Positions 1 through 10,823 of a stretch of DNA of 64,000 nucleotides are shown here, piece after piece. Position numbers and translations under genes: made by a program. Under the pieces are notes generated by a model. That model had not been told where the DNA came from and ran no database searches. It saw only the letters and a program-made list of their open reading frames with translations. The number at the start of each line of letters is the position of its first letter. Within the stretch, counting starts at the first letter, position 1. The stretch covers positions 1,862,001 to 1,926,000 of the forward strand of contig LSRY02000008.1 of assembly GCA_001643675.2 (NCBI GenBank), written 5' to 3'. Source of the DNA: Monocercomonoides exilis (lineage: Eukaryota > Preaxostyla > Oxymonadida > Polymastigidae).

Positions 1-3000
1 GCTCTCCAATCGATCCTCCCAATTCAAACAGTATCCCTGTCAATATTGATGAAACACTGTTCATCACCAACGCTTCTTGTGTTTTTGTTCCTGTTGCCTC
101 GATTTTTATTCCAAAAGTTTTATCACTTGAATCAATCTCATATGATTGTTCATCCAACTTCACTTCTTCATCAAATGAAAATGTGCTTGTCAGTCTGATC
201 ACTCTCTTTGAACCCTGAAACTGAACTTCTCCAACATTCCCAATTCCTCTGCATGGGTAATCTTCATATCCACACAGCCTGAATTCACTTCCTTGTTCTC
301 TCCCACTCACATATGCTGGTGATGAAAATGTCCGAAGAAACACAACAAGTGGAACAATCAACTCCAAATTGTTTCTTTCTCTTCCACAAAGTTCATTCAA
401 GTCTGCAACTTTAATTCCAATTTCTGGATTGAATCCAATTGAAGTGCTGTTGATGACAGCCGATAAATCCTGTGCTTCCACAAACAAATTCTTCCCTTTC
501 CAGGCTTTGCACTCACTGAACGACATGCTCTCCAATGAAAATGTTTCTATTTGATCAGCAAGTGCAGCAAACATCCCTCCTCCAATTCCTCTCCCTCCAT
601 TCTCAACATCCTCTGATGGCACAGCACATTCTGACAAATTCACTCCACTCACTCTCAATGTTCCTCCATTTCCCACTGATATCATCATCCCTCCCCCTTT
701 CATTCCACTTCCACCTGAGCATCTTGATGAAAAATTGCTTTCTTCAATTTTCACATTCCCATTAACGCCCATCCCAACATTCAAACATCCCCCACCTCCA
801 CTTCCACCTGCCACATTCACTTCCACTCCACTCACTCTGCTGTTCTTCAATTCCAATTGAACTCCACTTGTCATTGTGATTGGTGATTTCCCATTCATCT
901 TCAGTGTCGCTCCACTTTCCATCACAAATCCATCAACAATCAGATTCCCTCCCGCCATGTCAATGATGCTGTATCCGATCTTTCCATTGGTCAATGCCCC
1001 GCCCTCAAATGAGATTGAACAGTTCGTCACACTGAGTGTTGATGTTGAATGGATGAATGCACTTCTCCTCGAATTCAACTGACCTTTCACAACAAATGAA
1101 AGTCGGCTCATTGTCAGTGAATTCGAACACCCAACAAGCCAATCTTGTGTGTCTGATCCTCCATCACTCACATTCACTCGAATCCTCTCTCCATCCTCTG
1201 ATGATGATGATACTATTCTGCCTGAAATTATCACACCAAATGATGATCCTGCTATTTCCTTGGTTATTGACGAAGATGAAACAACTTCAATTTCATTCAC
1301 AGTGCTGCTCATTCTTGAATTTGCACAATAATCAACTGTCAAACACCTGAATTCATCAAATCCACAATGATTGTGATCCATCCCATTTCCTCCACTCCCA
1401 TCAACAAGCACTTTTGACCCCATTGTGCACAAATACACAAACAGTGGAATCACTCCACTTTCATCCCCATTCTCACTCCCACTCAGCTGAAACACATCTG
1501 ATGGAATGGTGTTTGTGTCAAAAAAGGCAAATGTGTCTGTATTCACTTTTGACTCCAAAAACACTCCACTCCCACAATCAACAAACACATCCTTCCCATA
1601 TTCTGCAGCATTCCCATTCACTTTCGAAAACTGAACATTCTGCCCAATTGTCAATCCACATCCCTCGCTCTCCATCAACACAAACATCCCTCCTCCTCTC
1701 CCTCCTCTCCCTCCATTATTCTCTGCCTTATTCCCATCAATCACACTCGCTCCACTCACAACCACTTTCCCATTTCCCTTCAATCCAACATATATTCCTC
1801 CTCCTTTTCCACCACCACAACTGCACCCATTCACATTGCATCCATCAATTGTCAACGTTCCACTCGACCCAACTGTTCCTTTCATCCATCCTCCATCTCC
1901 CTCATTCCTTTTGATTCCGCTGATATTGCACCCTGAACATATCACACTCGTCATTCCTTCACAAAATTCAATCGCTGAATGAGCTCCAAACACAAGTGCT
2001 CCACCAATCACAAATCGTTCCGTTTTCAGGCTCCCACCTTGCACATTCACAATGCTATATCCAAAGGACACACTCGAAGTGCTCTCTGATATATGAGCAA
2101 CTGAACAGTCTGTGAGTGTGAGTGATGAGCTTGTCAAAACAATGAGCGATATTGCACTCGATAACAGAAATGGAATTTGGAACCCAATGTTCTTAATTGA
2201 ACTTGCACTCTCAACATTTATCAAATACGATGATGTCATTCCACTCGATACCTTCACATTCACATCCGTCTTGTTTGTTGTGCAATACACCTCCCATTCA
2301 TATGACCCTGCCATCGACACAACCTCTCCCAGCTCAAACCCTGAATCCAGCACAATGTCCTTCTTTGACGAACTGAATCTGTTCTGTGAAGCAAACGCGA
2401 TCGTTTTGCATGGAAAATACCCAAACCCACAAAACCACGAGTCATATCCTCCGTATCCATCTTTTTTCTTCCCCACATGTGCTGCTCCTGAAAATGCATC
2501 AAAAAACACATTCAATGGGAATATTCCCATCCCTCCCTCATTCCGATCATATCCCATCAGCTCATCATAAATAGAAACATTTCGCGAGAAATTCAGCTTT
2601 GTGGTTGTTATTGTTCCACTCACCAGCCTGCTCCCATTCACAAACACATCTTTCCCTCCCAATGTTGCACTGCAACCAACAAAACTCACTGATGTTATTG
2701 TAAAATCGAATGAGCTATCTGCCAGCCATAACATCACCCCTCCTCCATATCCACTGCACTTTGTTTTGTTGAATTTCGTTGTCCCTCCAGTATGAGACGT
2801 TGATGTTCCAATTCGAGCTTTGCTTGTTGAAGATGCCAACTCAACTTTTATCCCCCCTCCATTCCCATTCACACACTCACACCCTTCTATTGTTGTATTC
2901 CACACCACAAATGTCTCTCCTCCCTTCACGCTTTTTGCCATCACCACTCCATCCCCTGTTGTCCGATTCACATTCCTAATTGTCACATTCCCCAGCAAAC

Positions 3001-5107
3001 TCTCTCCTGATGAAGATCCCGCTGATGATGGTTCTGCAAACAGAGGTTGACTCATTTTTATATTTTTGATCTCCACATCAATCGTCTTCAGCTGCCTCAG
3101 CGCCACTTCAAACACACACTTCGTCATTCCACTCCCACCTGATGTTGAAGAACTGATCACCACATCCTCTAGCAAAAGTGTCCCGCTCCCCACAGACACC
3201 ACAAACACACTCGGCGATGGGCTTCTTGTTGCGTTGTGGTCGATCCCAACATGCTCCACCTCCAGTTGACCAGAAGATATGCTAAACAGTGTTGTAGAAG
3301 ACGAAGAAAGAGAATTCGTCCCAATCACACTCACTGCCTTCCCTCTCCCAACAATTGATATCTTCTTTTCCCCGACAATGATCGTCGCCCCTTCACTCAC
3401 ATGCTTCCCACTCAGCACTGTGATTGTCGAGCTCAGCTGCGCCATGCTCGAACTCACCGCATGACTCACTGTTTTGCAAGCATCTACCTCGCTCATTCCA
3501 CACATCTCGCTTGAGTCATTCCCACTCACTCCAACATATCTATTTTTTATCCCTTCATTCAACCACCATTTTTTTTCTGTATGCTGATATTTCCAACTAC
3601 CTGAATAAACATTTATGCAAACTCTCTTATTGTTTGTGTTTGTTGTATACGATTCATAGAACGGATTATTCGATGAAAAAAGATTGTGAAAATCTAAAAA
3701 ATATACGTCATGTCCATATGGAGTGGAATTACTGCATTTGCAATTATGAAAAAAAAGAAAACAGAAATAATTATTGTAGCTTGGAGGTGTGCTTTGGTCT
3801 GGATAAAAAAACATTCCTCCTCCAAATGACGTTGAGTTGCACGAAATGAATTGGACATTCCGCATTTTGAATGCAGTTGGAACATTTGTACAATATACCC
3901 CTCCTCCACTTTTTCCAGAAAGTATGCACGAAATAAATGAGCACTCAAACACACAAGCACTCTCTCCATCGCCATTTTCATCTTCAACGCATCCAACTCT
4001 TGAAACATTAAAATTACTAAGATAAAGTCCTCCTCCATAATTCTTCGCGGAACATTTATGGAATTCACAGCCACTGATCCTGACACATGAAGAAATAGAC
4101 CTGGCATACATCCCTCCTCCGTAATCATTTTTATCGGCGCAAGAATAAAACGAGTTGTTTTCAATTTTGATAGAATTTATTGAATCACACAAAATTCCTC
4201 CTCCATTCCAATAAGCATAGCAGTCATTGAACGAGCAATATTTAACCAAAAGCGTTCCTGATGACAAGCCATACATGAAAATAGCTCCACCATTTGAAGT
4301 TCCATTACTGGTGGATGTCGATGTTCCATTTGCTTTTGACCCATTCCACACACACCAAGTGAACGAATTCGCCCCATTGTCTGATATCTGCTGTCTCGCT
4401 GGTTTCGATGGATTCCCCTCACTTCCACTGATTTCAACATTCTGTGATCGATAGCACCTGACAAACGAGGTGTTTGAGGCAGCCAAGGAAGATGAGGGGC
4501 TGTTTAGTGAAGGGACAATTCCCCCATCATAAACATCCCACACCGACACAAATTCACATCCACTCATCAGAAACGCTCTTTGACCCAACCCTTCATCCAG
4601 ATGTGTTGTTTTCAGTGGATTTGTGGAGATGTTGAAGAATTCCAATTGGGAAAGACACACAAAATGCGATGAGATGAATGGGGCTGAAGATACACAAAAA
4701 GATGAGAAATGAGAAGAACAAACAGAAACATGGCATTTCTCTGAAATCTCTCCTTCCGCTGCTTTTGAAGAGAAAAGTGGAGGAAATATCTGTTCATTTG
4801 AAGTTGGAGTTGAAGATGATCTGAGGGAAATGTTGGTGAACAATCCGCAGCTGCCACAAAAATCAAAGGGGAATGTCTCTCTCTTAACTTCAACACCACA
4901 TCCCTTCACCACAGCCACACTCCCCCTCATACCACACACAATCCTCCCTCCCTCATGCCTCGTCAATATCATCCCTCTCAACTCAACGGACGAATTACAT
5001 GCACAAACACATCCACATACCACACTCTCCTTCCACTCTCCATCCAAGCACACACTTATTCCAAAAATACTCATAAACAATGCCATATGCATTATTTTGA
5101 TCATCAT
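1..5107 (-). CDS. Giant Pmp-like surface protein, N-terminal part (3' end outside window)
   Basis: Reading the minus strand from the tandem ATGs at 5107/5104 gives an uninterrupted frame to the window edge, about 1,700 codons. It opens with a hydrophobic signal-peptide-like stretch (MMIKIMHMALFMSIFGISVC). The body is a chain of beta-helix style repeats: GGAI/GGGMY turns, conserved Cys pairs and 'GCEFHKCSAKNYGGG'-type segments. Four CG-x-x-x-x-x-C motifs are seen, for example CGMSEVDACKT, CGFGYFPCKT and CGFDEFRCLT. Such repeats are known from Pmp-like adhesins and from large protist surface proteins. A secreted or membrane-anchored ectodomain is therefore inferred. Membrane and tail regions, if present, lie outside the window. 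It is a close paralog of the gene interrupted at 52.7-64.0 kb, whose tail does contain a membrane helix. The first ATG is chosen because it directly precedes the hydrophobic segment. Ligand and role are unknown. Confidence 0.85.
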   Translation of the reverse strand, partial: MMIKIMHMALFMSIFGISVCLDGEWKESVVCGCVCACNSSVELRGMILTRHEGGRIVCGMRGSVAVVKGCGVEVKRETFPFDFCGSCGLFTNISLRSSSTPTSNEQIFPPLFSSKAAEGEISEKCHVSVCSSHFSSFCVSSAPFISSHFVCLSQLEFFNISTNPLKTTHLDEGLGQRAFLMSGCEFVSVWDVYDGGIVPSLNSPSSSLAASNTSFVRCYRSQNVEISGSEGNPSKPARQQISDNGANSFTWCVWNGSKANGTSTSTSNGTSNGGAIFMYGLSSGTLLVKYCSFNDCYAYWNGGGILCDSINSIKIENNSFYSCADKNDYGGGMYARSISSCVRISGCEFHKCSAKNYGGGLYLSNFNVSRVGCVEDENGDGESACVFECSFISCILSGKSGGGVYCTNVPTAFKMRNVQFISCNSTSFGGGMFFYPDQSTPPSYNNYFCFLFFHNCKCSNSTPYGHDVYFLDFHNLFSSNNPFYESYTTNTNNKRVCINVYSGSWKYQHTEKKWWLNEGIKNRYVGVSGNDSSEMCGMSEVDACKTVSHAVSSSMAQLSSTITVLSGKHVSEGATIIVGEKKISIVGRGKAVSVIGTNSLSSSSTTLFSISSGQLEVEHVGIDHNATRSPSPSVFVVSVGSGTLLLEDVVISSSTSGGSGMTKCVFEVALRQLKTIDVEIKNIKMSQPLFAEPSSAGSSSGESLLGNVTIRNVNRTTGDGVVMAKSVKGGETFVVWNTTIEGCECVNGNGGGIKVELASSTSKARIGTSTSHTGGTTKFNKTKCSGYGGGVMLWLADSSFDFTITSVSFVGCSATLGGKDVFVNGSRLVSGTITTTKLNFSRNVSIYDELMGYDRNEGGMGIFPLNVFFDAFSGAAHVGKKKDGYGGYDSWFCGFGYFPCKTIAFASQNRFSSSKKDIVLDSGFELGEVVSMAGSYEWEVYCTTNKTDVNVKVSSGMTSSYLINVESASSIKNIGFQIPFLLSSAISLIVLTSSSLTLTDCSVAHISESTSSVSFGYSIVNVQGGSLKTERFVIGGALVFGAHSAIEFCEGMTSVICSGCNISGIKRNEGDGGWMKGTVGSSGTLTIDGCNVNGCSCGGGKGGGIYVGLKGNGKVVVSGASVIDGNKAENNGGRGGRGGGMFVLMESEGCGLTIGQNVQFSKVNGNAAEYGKDVFVDCGSGVFLESKVNTDTFAFFDTNTIPSDVFQLSGSENGDESGVIPLFVYLCTMGSKVLVDGSGGNGMDHNHCGFDEFRCLTVDYCANSRMSSTVNEIEVVSSSSITKEIAGSSFGVIISGRIVSSSSEDGERIRVNVSDGGSDTQDWLVGCSNSLTMSRLSFVVKGQLNSRRSAFIHSTSTLSVTNCSISFEGGALTNGKIGYSIIDMAGGNLIVDGFVMESGATLKMNGKSPITMTSGVQLELKNSRVSGVEVNVAGGSGGGGCLNVGMGVNGNVKIEESNFSSRCSGGSGMKGGGMMISVGNGGTLRVSGVNLSECAVPSEDVENGGRGIGGGMFAALADQIETFSLESMSFSECKAWKGKNLFVEAQDLSAVINSTSIGFNPEIGIKVADLNELCGRERNNLELIVPLVVFLRTFSSPAYVSGREQGSEFRLCGYEDYPCRGIGNVGEVQFQGSKRVIRLTSTFSFDEEVKLDEQSYEIDSSDKTFGIKIEATGTKTQEALVMNSVSSILTGILFELGGSIGE

Positions 5108-5408
5108 CTTGTTATTAACAAGATAACAAAGAATTGATTTTCTTGTTGATCTTGATGGATCCTATTCCCTTCATTGTTAAGATTTTCTGAACTTTATTCA
5201 AACGACATAAACTTTTATTTGCATATTATTCTTATATTCAATTTATGTGATTGAATAAAAAATTATTTTATATCATAACCATATTTGCAACCTCATGAAT
5301 GTTGATGATTTTTTTTATTTCTTGTATTTGTCGTTTGATTGAAAGAAGTGTGACTTTACTATTTATATATTTTTAAATAATCTTTATTCTGATAATTTCA
5401 TTTAACTT
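5108..5408. other. AT-rich intergenic region upstream of the 1-5107 gene
   Basis: About 300 bases of AT-rich DNA lie between the start of the minus-strand surface-protein gene and the end of the next small minus-strand ORF. No RNA gene or clear promoter motif was recognised. It must hold the promoter of the surface-protein gene and the 3' region of the neighbouring ORF. Confidence 0.5.
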
Positions 5409-5642
5409 TCAGTTTTCGGATTCATCTTCATTTTCTTTATCTTTGATGGACAATGTTTGATTAAATATCTCTTCAATTTCGTTTTTTATTCCGAATGAAT
5501 AATATTCAAAAGCGCAGATGAATGGCAAATTCATTTGCTTTCTAATTTCTATCTCGTCAATTATTGACATTTCCTTGACGGATGGAAAATTGAATTGAAC
5601 GAACCAAATGAAATTTATTTGCTTCGATAATTTGTGTGGCAT
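5409..5642 (-). CDS. Small hypothetical protein (77 aa), uncertain
   Basis: An ATG-started frame of 77 codons on the minus strand. The predicted product mixes hydrophobic and charged residues and ends in a very acidic tail (KDKENEDESEN). That is more protein-like than most chance frames in this AT-rich stretch. It faces away from the plus-strand candidate at 5685, leaving only about 40 bases for a shared divergent promoter. No family was recognised. A second ATG frame overlaps its start, so the frame choice is open. It could be a chance ORF or an exon. Confidence 0.3.
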   Translation of the reverse strand: MPHKLSKQINFIWFVQFNFPSVKEMSIIDEIEIRKQMNLPFICAFEYYSFGIKNEIEEIFNQTLSIKDKENEDESEN

Positions 5643-5684
5643 TCTCCATTATAGGGAACTATATTATTATCAATTTAAAAGGCA

Positions 5685-6149
5685 ATGGACGAGCAAAGCA
5701 AATCAGCTGGACGTTCTTTTTCTGATTTGAAGAAAGCATTTGAAAGCCAGCTGAACCGAAAAAGCATCTGCAAGCAAAACGGAAGAGACAGAAAGTCTGG
5801 TGTTTGCTGACATTAATGTTTTTGTATTTTTTGAGTGTTGATTATTTTTGTGATTCCGATCAGCTCAGAGGAATGAAATCAACAAAAATGAATAAAATGA
5901 GAAATATGCGATTATTTGAGCTGAATCTTACGGACAGACAGCGAGTGCCATTTGTGAAGATAATGAATGAAAGCATTGGGCGTTTATTGGAACTGGCCAT
6001 ATTTTTTGACATTGATCAAAAATGAAATGGAGGTGAAAAGAGAATAAGGATACTAATTTTTTACACAGAAAAGTCTGAGATTGAAGCATTCTGAGGAGGA
6101 AAGACAAGCAAAAGGGGTTATTGACGAATCTATTCACAAAGTTATTTAA
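5685..6149 (+). CDS. Possible small intron-containing gene
   Basis: An ATG at 5685 opens 41 codons of protein-like sequence beginning MDEQSKSAGRSFSDLKKAFE. Further open stretches follow: LFELNLTDRQRVPF near 5915-5955 and KSLRLKHSEEERQAKGVIDE near 6069-6128, ending at TAA 6147-6149. The last stretch is preceded by TACTAAT and a pyrimidine tract ending in ACACAG (about 6050-6068), which looks like a branch point and 3' splice site. A GTGAAAAG at about 6033 could be the matching 5' splice site of a 36-nt intron. The first junction cannot be fixed by eye, so exon joins are not proposed. The product would be a small charged protein of roughly 100-130 residues with no recognised family. Confidence 0.33.
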
Positions 6150-6779
6150 AACGAAGAAGAATAAGAAGAGGAAGGGGAAGAGGAAGAGAACAGAACATTT
6201 GTCTATTTTAGATTTCAGTTTTGGAGAAAGAAAACTCAATGAATATTTCTTCATCATCATCCTCTTCTTCTTCTTGATTGGTTAGTTGGTTGAAGCGAAT
6301 GAGATGCTGCTGTGCTGGTGGCGGAAATGTCCATTTGGTGTGTTGATTGAGTGAACAAGTGAATCGAATTTTAAAGAGAGAAAGAAAGAAAAGAGAGAGA
6401 AAGAGAAAGAATATTTTTTATTTCTTTTTTTGTATGAATGGAAAATGAATGAATAATGTGATTTCTATTTGTTGTTTGTTGTTTGTTATTGTTTTTTCCC
6501 TCATTTTGTTATCCAATTTCCTGCTCATTCCATCAATCAGACATGTCTGTCAACATCAAAACGTTTTCTGCTTCATCATCATCTTCATTTTCGCTGTTGA
6601 GAGCAGTTAGGGATGATATATCACATGGAGGAGGAGGAAGGGAAAGAGGGAGAAAGAGAAAGAGAGAGGGAGAAAGAGAGAGGGATTAATGAGCAAATGA
6701 GCAGGAGGGATGGCATCAGTCCAGCACATCAGCATTGGCGAGGGGACAGAGGCAGAGACAGAGGCAGAGGTAGCAGGAC

Positions 6780-6912
6780 AGACAATGCACATAGACAGAC
6801 AAAACAGACAGACAAAGAGAGACAAAACAGACAGACAGAAAAGACAAGACAAGACAAGACAAGACAGACAAGACGCAGAGAGAGACAAGATAGATCGATA
6901 GATAGATAGAGT
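6780..6912. repeat. GACA / GACAA / GATA microsatellite cluster
   Basis: Three adjacent simple repeats are visible: AGACAGAC-type units around 6790-6842, about six ACAAG units at 6843-6873, and GATA/GATC units at 6888-6912. They look like slippage products and have no coding potential. Confidence 0.85.
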
Positions 6913-7385
6913 GACGAGTGCGATGCAATTTTAGAGTGGGTCAGGAGGCAGCCACACCCAGTTGGCAGTGTTATTCCTCTTTTTCTTTTTTCTTTTTTTT
7001 CTTTTTTTTTTTAAATTCTGTTTGTTCATGATGATGAAGAAGAGGGGTCAGAAAGAGTGCTTTTTCTCTTTATGTTTAAAAGAAGGAAGGGAAGAGGAGA
7101 AGAGGAGCAGACTGAAGGGACAGGCGCTGAGTGAAGGCGGATGGCCTCATTTGCAAAGAATGAAAGCAGCAACATTGACGTGTGGAACATTTGTTATTTT
7201 TGATTTGTTTTCTGTTTGTTTTCTTTTTCATGGAGAAAAGAGCAGAATAAATTCTGAATATTTTCTTATTTTTATTTCTTGTTTTTTTTTGTTGTTGTTG
7301 TTGTTGTTTTGCTCCATTTCGAAGAAAATGAAAGGGGGAAAAAGAAAAAAAAAGTCAAAAGGCTTTCAAATAAACTTCGAAAACT

Positions 7386-7386
<1 letters not shown>

Positions 7387-7419
<33 letters not shown>
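7387..7419. repeat. Long poly-T tract (about 33 nt)
   Basis: An uninterrupted run of T of about 33 bases. Its exact length is likely to be unstable in vivo and uncertain in sequencing. Confidence 0.85.
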
Positions 7420-7420
<1 letters not shown>

Positions 7421-7636
7421 GTGTTGTGAGATGGCAAAAAAAAGAAATGAAAAAAGAAAGAAAGAAAGAAATTGAATTTCTTATTTTTGAAAGGCGAAAT
7501 TCAAATCATTTCATTCTCCAAACACATTCGCAGTGCTGTTCGCTGCATAAGAAGACAATCCAGAACAAGATGCTCTGCTGAGGAAACAGATCATCTCAAT
7601 GACATCTTCCTTCCTTTCTCTCTCTCATTCTCACTC

Positions 7637-7640
7637 TTTC

Positions 7641-7694
<54 letters not shown>
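7637..7694. repeat. TTTC microsatellite
   Basis: About fourteen tandem CTTT units, flanked by related CTCT-rich sequence. The serine/phenylalanine-rich open frames over it are artefacts of the repeat. Confidence 0.9.
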
Positions 7695-7695
<1 letters not shown>

Positions 7696-7944
7696 CTATT
7701 TCTCCCTTTCTCCCTTTCTCTCTCTCAGAAATAGCCAAACCGAATTGTTTCACCCACTTTCTTGTCATTTCGCCTTCCAACTCCAACTCCAACTCCAGCT
7801 GCCTTCAAATTGAATAAAATGCCTTTTCCAAATATTCCTCTTTCATATCCTCTTTCATATCCTCCTTCTGCTCTGCCCTCCCTCAAAACACTGCAAATCT
7901 CTCACAGCATTTTCTCCATTCCACACCGCAAAACACTCAAAAAA

Positions 7945-7992
7945 AAATAAAATAAAATAAAATAAAATAAAATAAAATAAAATAAAATAAAG
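7945..7992. repeat. AATAA pentanucleotide microsatellite
   Basis: About nine tandem AAATA units with no interruption. Confidence 0.9.
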
Positions 7993-9052
7993 CAGTTTTC
8001 TGCAACTGTCCATTTCAATGTGATCTTCGTTTCTTTCTTCTCTTTTCTTTTCTGATCTCTTTTTCCTTCCAATACATATTTCTTCTCGGCTCTCCAAATT
8101 CTCTTTTCGCTTCTGATGCAACCCGCTGATCGTTCGCCCTCACCTTTCCCAGCTCTCCTTTTTTCGATTAATCTGTCCGTTGAAAAGCCCAAGCCCGATC
8201 GATGCTCACGCTAAATAAGATCGTGACGCTCCTGGCAGTCTCGGATGTTTTCTGTGATCTCGCTCAATTAAGCTTCTTTTTTCTCTTCCTATTCAAAATT
8301 CAAAAAAAGGCAATGCGTTCCTTCGAAAAAAACTTCGCAAACTTCCCTTGTTAAGATGTTCCTCAAGTCCAGCAATTTTATTTCCACCTCTTTTCGCACT
8401 TCCGCCCTTTTCCTTCGATTTGAACCCGCTTTTAGTTATTAAAAAATTAGCCTTAGCAAAAAAAATTTCTCCGATAAATAAAAGAAATCCCCAACGCGAG
8501 CAAACACAAATTTTATGAATTCCAACATCATTCTTCTGTACAATCGTTTCTAATCAACATTCGTTCGCATCCAAAGTCAAAAGCAACAAAACAAATAATG
8601 TCTTAAATAATATTCAAAATGTCCAGCAAAAATATTTCTCACCTGAATCCGACGCTATTTGCAAACAAAAAAATGTTTATAATGTACGTTTTGCACTTGC
8701 AAAGTTTGTGGGTTATGTTCTATTTCGATGATGTTTGTAGATGTCAAAACTGTCCGCAGCCAAATCTATGGCATTTTTGCAAACACAAATTTTTCATTCG
8801 GCCGTTTTCATCTCTGCCCCTTAATTTTTCACAAATCACCCAAAAAAAATAGTCTCATCAAATAACTGTCTTCAATATATATTGTTAATCATCATAAGCA
8901 ATGACCTTCGTTTTTCTATATATAAAGCCAAAACGGTTCGTATGTTTTATGAAAAAATGAATATTATCACTAATCAATTGCATGTGTGCAAAAAAGAAAA
9001 CCGCGTTTGCCATTATCATGAAAACTCAGCCCATCAACAGTTAGGAAAATAT

Positions 9053-10812
9053 GCTTATTTCGTTTGACAGGGAAATAAAATTAATGATTTGTTGAAGTAT
9101 TTATTGAACAATTTCTAAAGCAATTCCAATAATTTTTATTCAAATATGGTAAACTTAGTAAAAAATAATCGATTTTGTTGCTTTTGAAATGCACATGGGT
9201 GATTATTTTTGAAATCATAACTTTTTTCGAGGTGTTGATAATTTTGAAAATTCATTATCATTAACCTAATAACTAACTTTTGAATATAAATGCTTTTAAA
9301 TCGTATCAAAAGCTAAATGTTGATGAAAAAGAAAGACAGAGATGTTATTTATTAGAATTATCACTTTTCCTTATTCATTAACAAAACTTTTGAAACAAAA
9401 TTGTATAACCGAAATTTTTGAACGAAAAAATTTGACTTCAAAAATTTTCACCCACATAGACAATTATTGGCAAATATGTGCCTCACAGGTTCATCGGAAT
9501 TTGCTTTTTTTTATGATAAAAGTGATTATTAATGTTCTATAAAAATTTGAACAAAATATCAATGATCGAAAATTATTCTCTGTTTAAAGGAAATTTTTCA
9601 AAATAAATAAATCTGTATAGGATCAGATTTTTATTAGTATCCCGTTTTTTATTAGATCCTAATTTTTTTCTTCTTCAATTGCTTTAAATAGAAGCTTGTA
9701 TTCAATGAGACTAATTTTAAAACAAATAATATACAGATATTGCATTAAATACTGGACATTGCAAAAAATACCGTGCAATATCGATTTCTCAATAACTGCA
9801 AAAGGAGTAATTCTGACAATTTTCCTAAAAATATATCTCATCAATACAAACTCAATTGATAAACAAAACTTTCAAAATAATATAATTTATGCTTAGATGA
9901 AATTTTTTGATGAAACTTTAGAGAAATGGGATTTGGAGTATCTCCGAGATTTAACTCATTAATTTTTCCTGAGTACAAATAAGGATATTTTAAAAGTTTT
10001 GTTTATCAATTGAGTTTGTATTGATGAGATATATTTTTAGGAAAATTGTCAGAATTACTCCTTTTGCAGTTATTGAGAAATCGATATTGCACGGTATTTT
10101 TTGCAATGTCCAGTATTTAATGCAATATCTGTATATTATTTGTTTTAAAATTAGTCTCATTGAATACAAGCTTCTATTTAAAGCAATTGAAGAAGAAAAA
10201 AATTAGGATCTAATAAAAAACGGGATACTAATAAAAATCTGATCCTATACAGATTTATTTATTTTGAAAAATTTCCTTTAAACAGAGAATAATTTTCGAT
10301 CATTGATATTTTGTTCAAATTTTTATAGAACATTAATAATCACTTTTATCATAAAAAAAAGCAAATTCCGATGAACCTGTGAGGCACATATTTGCCAATA
10401 ATTGTCTATGTGGGTGAAAATTTTTGAAGTCAAATTTTTTCGTTCAAAAATTTCGGTTATACAATTTTGTTTCAAAAGTTTTGTTAATGAATAAGGAAAA
10501 GTGATAATTCTAATAAATAACATCTCTGTCTTTCTTTTTCATCAACATTTAGCTTTTGATACGATTTAAAAGCATTTATATTCAAAAGTTAGTTATTAGG
10601 TTAATGATAATGAATTTTCAAAATTATCAACACCTCGAAAAAAGTTATGATTTCAAAAATAATCACCCATGTGCATTTCAAAAGCAACAAAATCGATTAT
10701 TTTTTACTAAGTTTACCATATTTGAATAAAAATTATTGGAATTGCTTTAGAAATTGTTCAATAAATACTTCAACAAATCATTAATTTTATTTCCCTGTCA
10801 AACGAAATAAGC
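9053..10812. mobile_element. 1.76-kb palindromic fold-back element (P1)
   Basis: Bases 9053-9873 are repeated as the reverse complement at 9992-10812, about 820 bp per arm, separated by an unpaired centre of about 118 bp. Ends read GCTTATTTCGTTTGACAGGG inward on both sides, and symmetry is exact about 9932.5. Paired segments that I compared (for example 9342-9542 with 10323-10523) are identical. Small frames in the arms occur as mirror pairs and look non-coding. I found no direct duplication at the borders, so the mechanism is unassigned. Fold-back transposon, inverted segmental duplication and hairpin assembly artefact are all possible. Confidence 0.8.
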
Positions 10813-10823
10813 GGCAAGTCACA

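Larger units (their letters stand above)
6150..8880. other. Low-complexity intergenic region, no gene seen
   Basis: Long purine- or pyrimidine-biased tracts and several microsatellites dominate: GA-rich at 6360-6690, GACA/GACAA runs at 6780-6875, GATA at 6888-6912, poly-T at about 7387-7419, TTTC at 7637-7694 and AATAA at 7945-7992. The open frames across these tracts are compositional artefacts. 8200-8880 is plain AT-rich sequence without recognisable content. No tRNA or rRNA was recognised. Confidence 0.6.

Noticed and set aside
6600-6930. Arg/Asp/Glu-rich frames over the GACA/GATA repeats
   Set aside because: All three frames are open because of the repeat composition, not because of coding.
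8160-8280. GC-richer patch considered as a tRNA or 5S rRNA
   Set aside because: No cloverleaf, no GTTCRA box and no 5S signature could be found.
9342-10523. Paired small ORFs of 66 and 61 codons in P1 (and 64 codons in P3)
   Set aside because: They occur only as mirror images within palindromic arms, start at doubtful codons and have no protein-like features.
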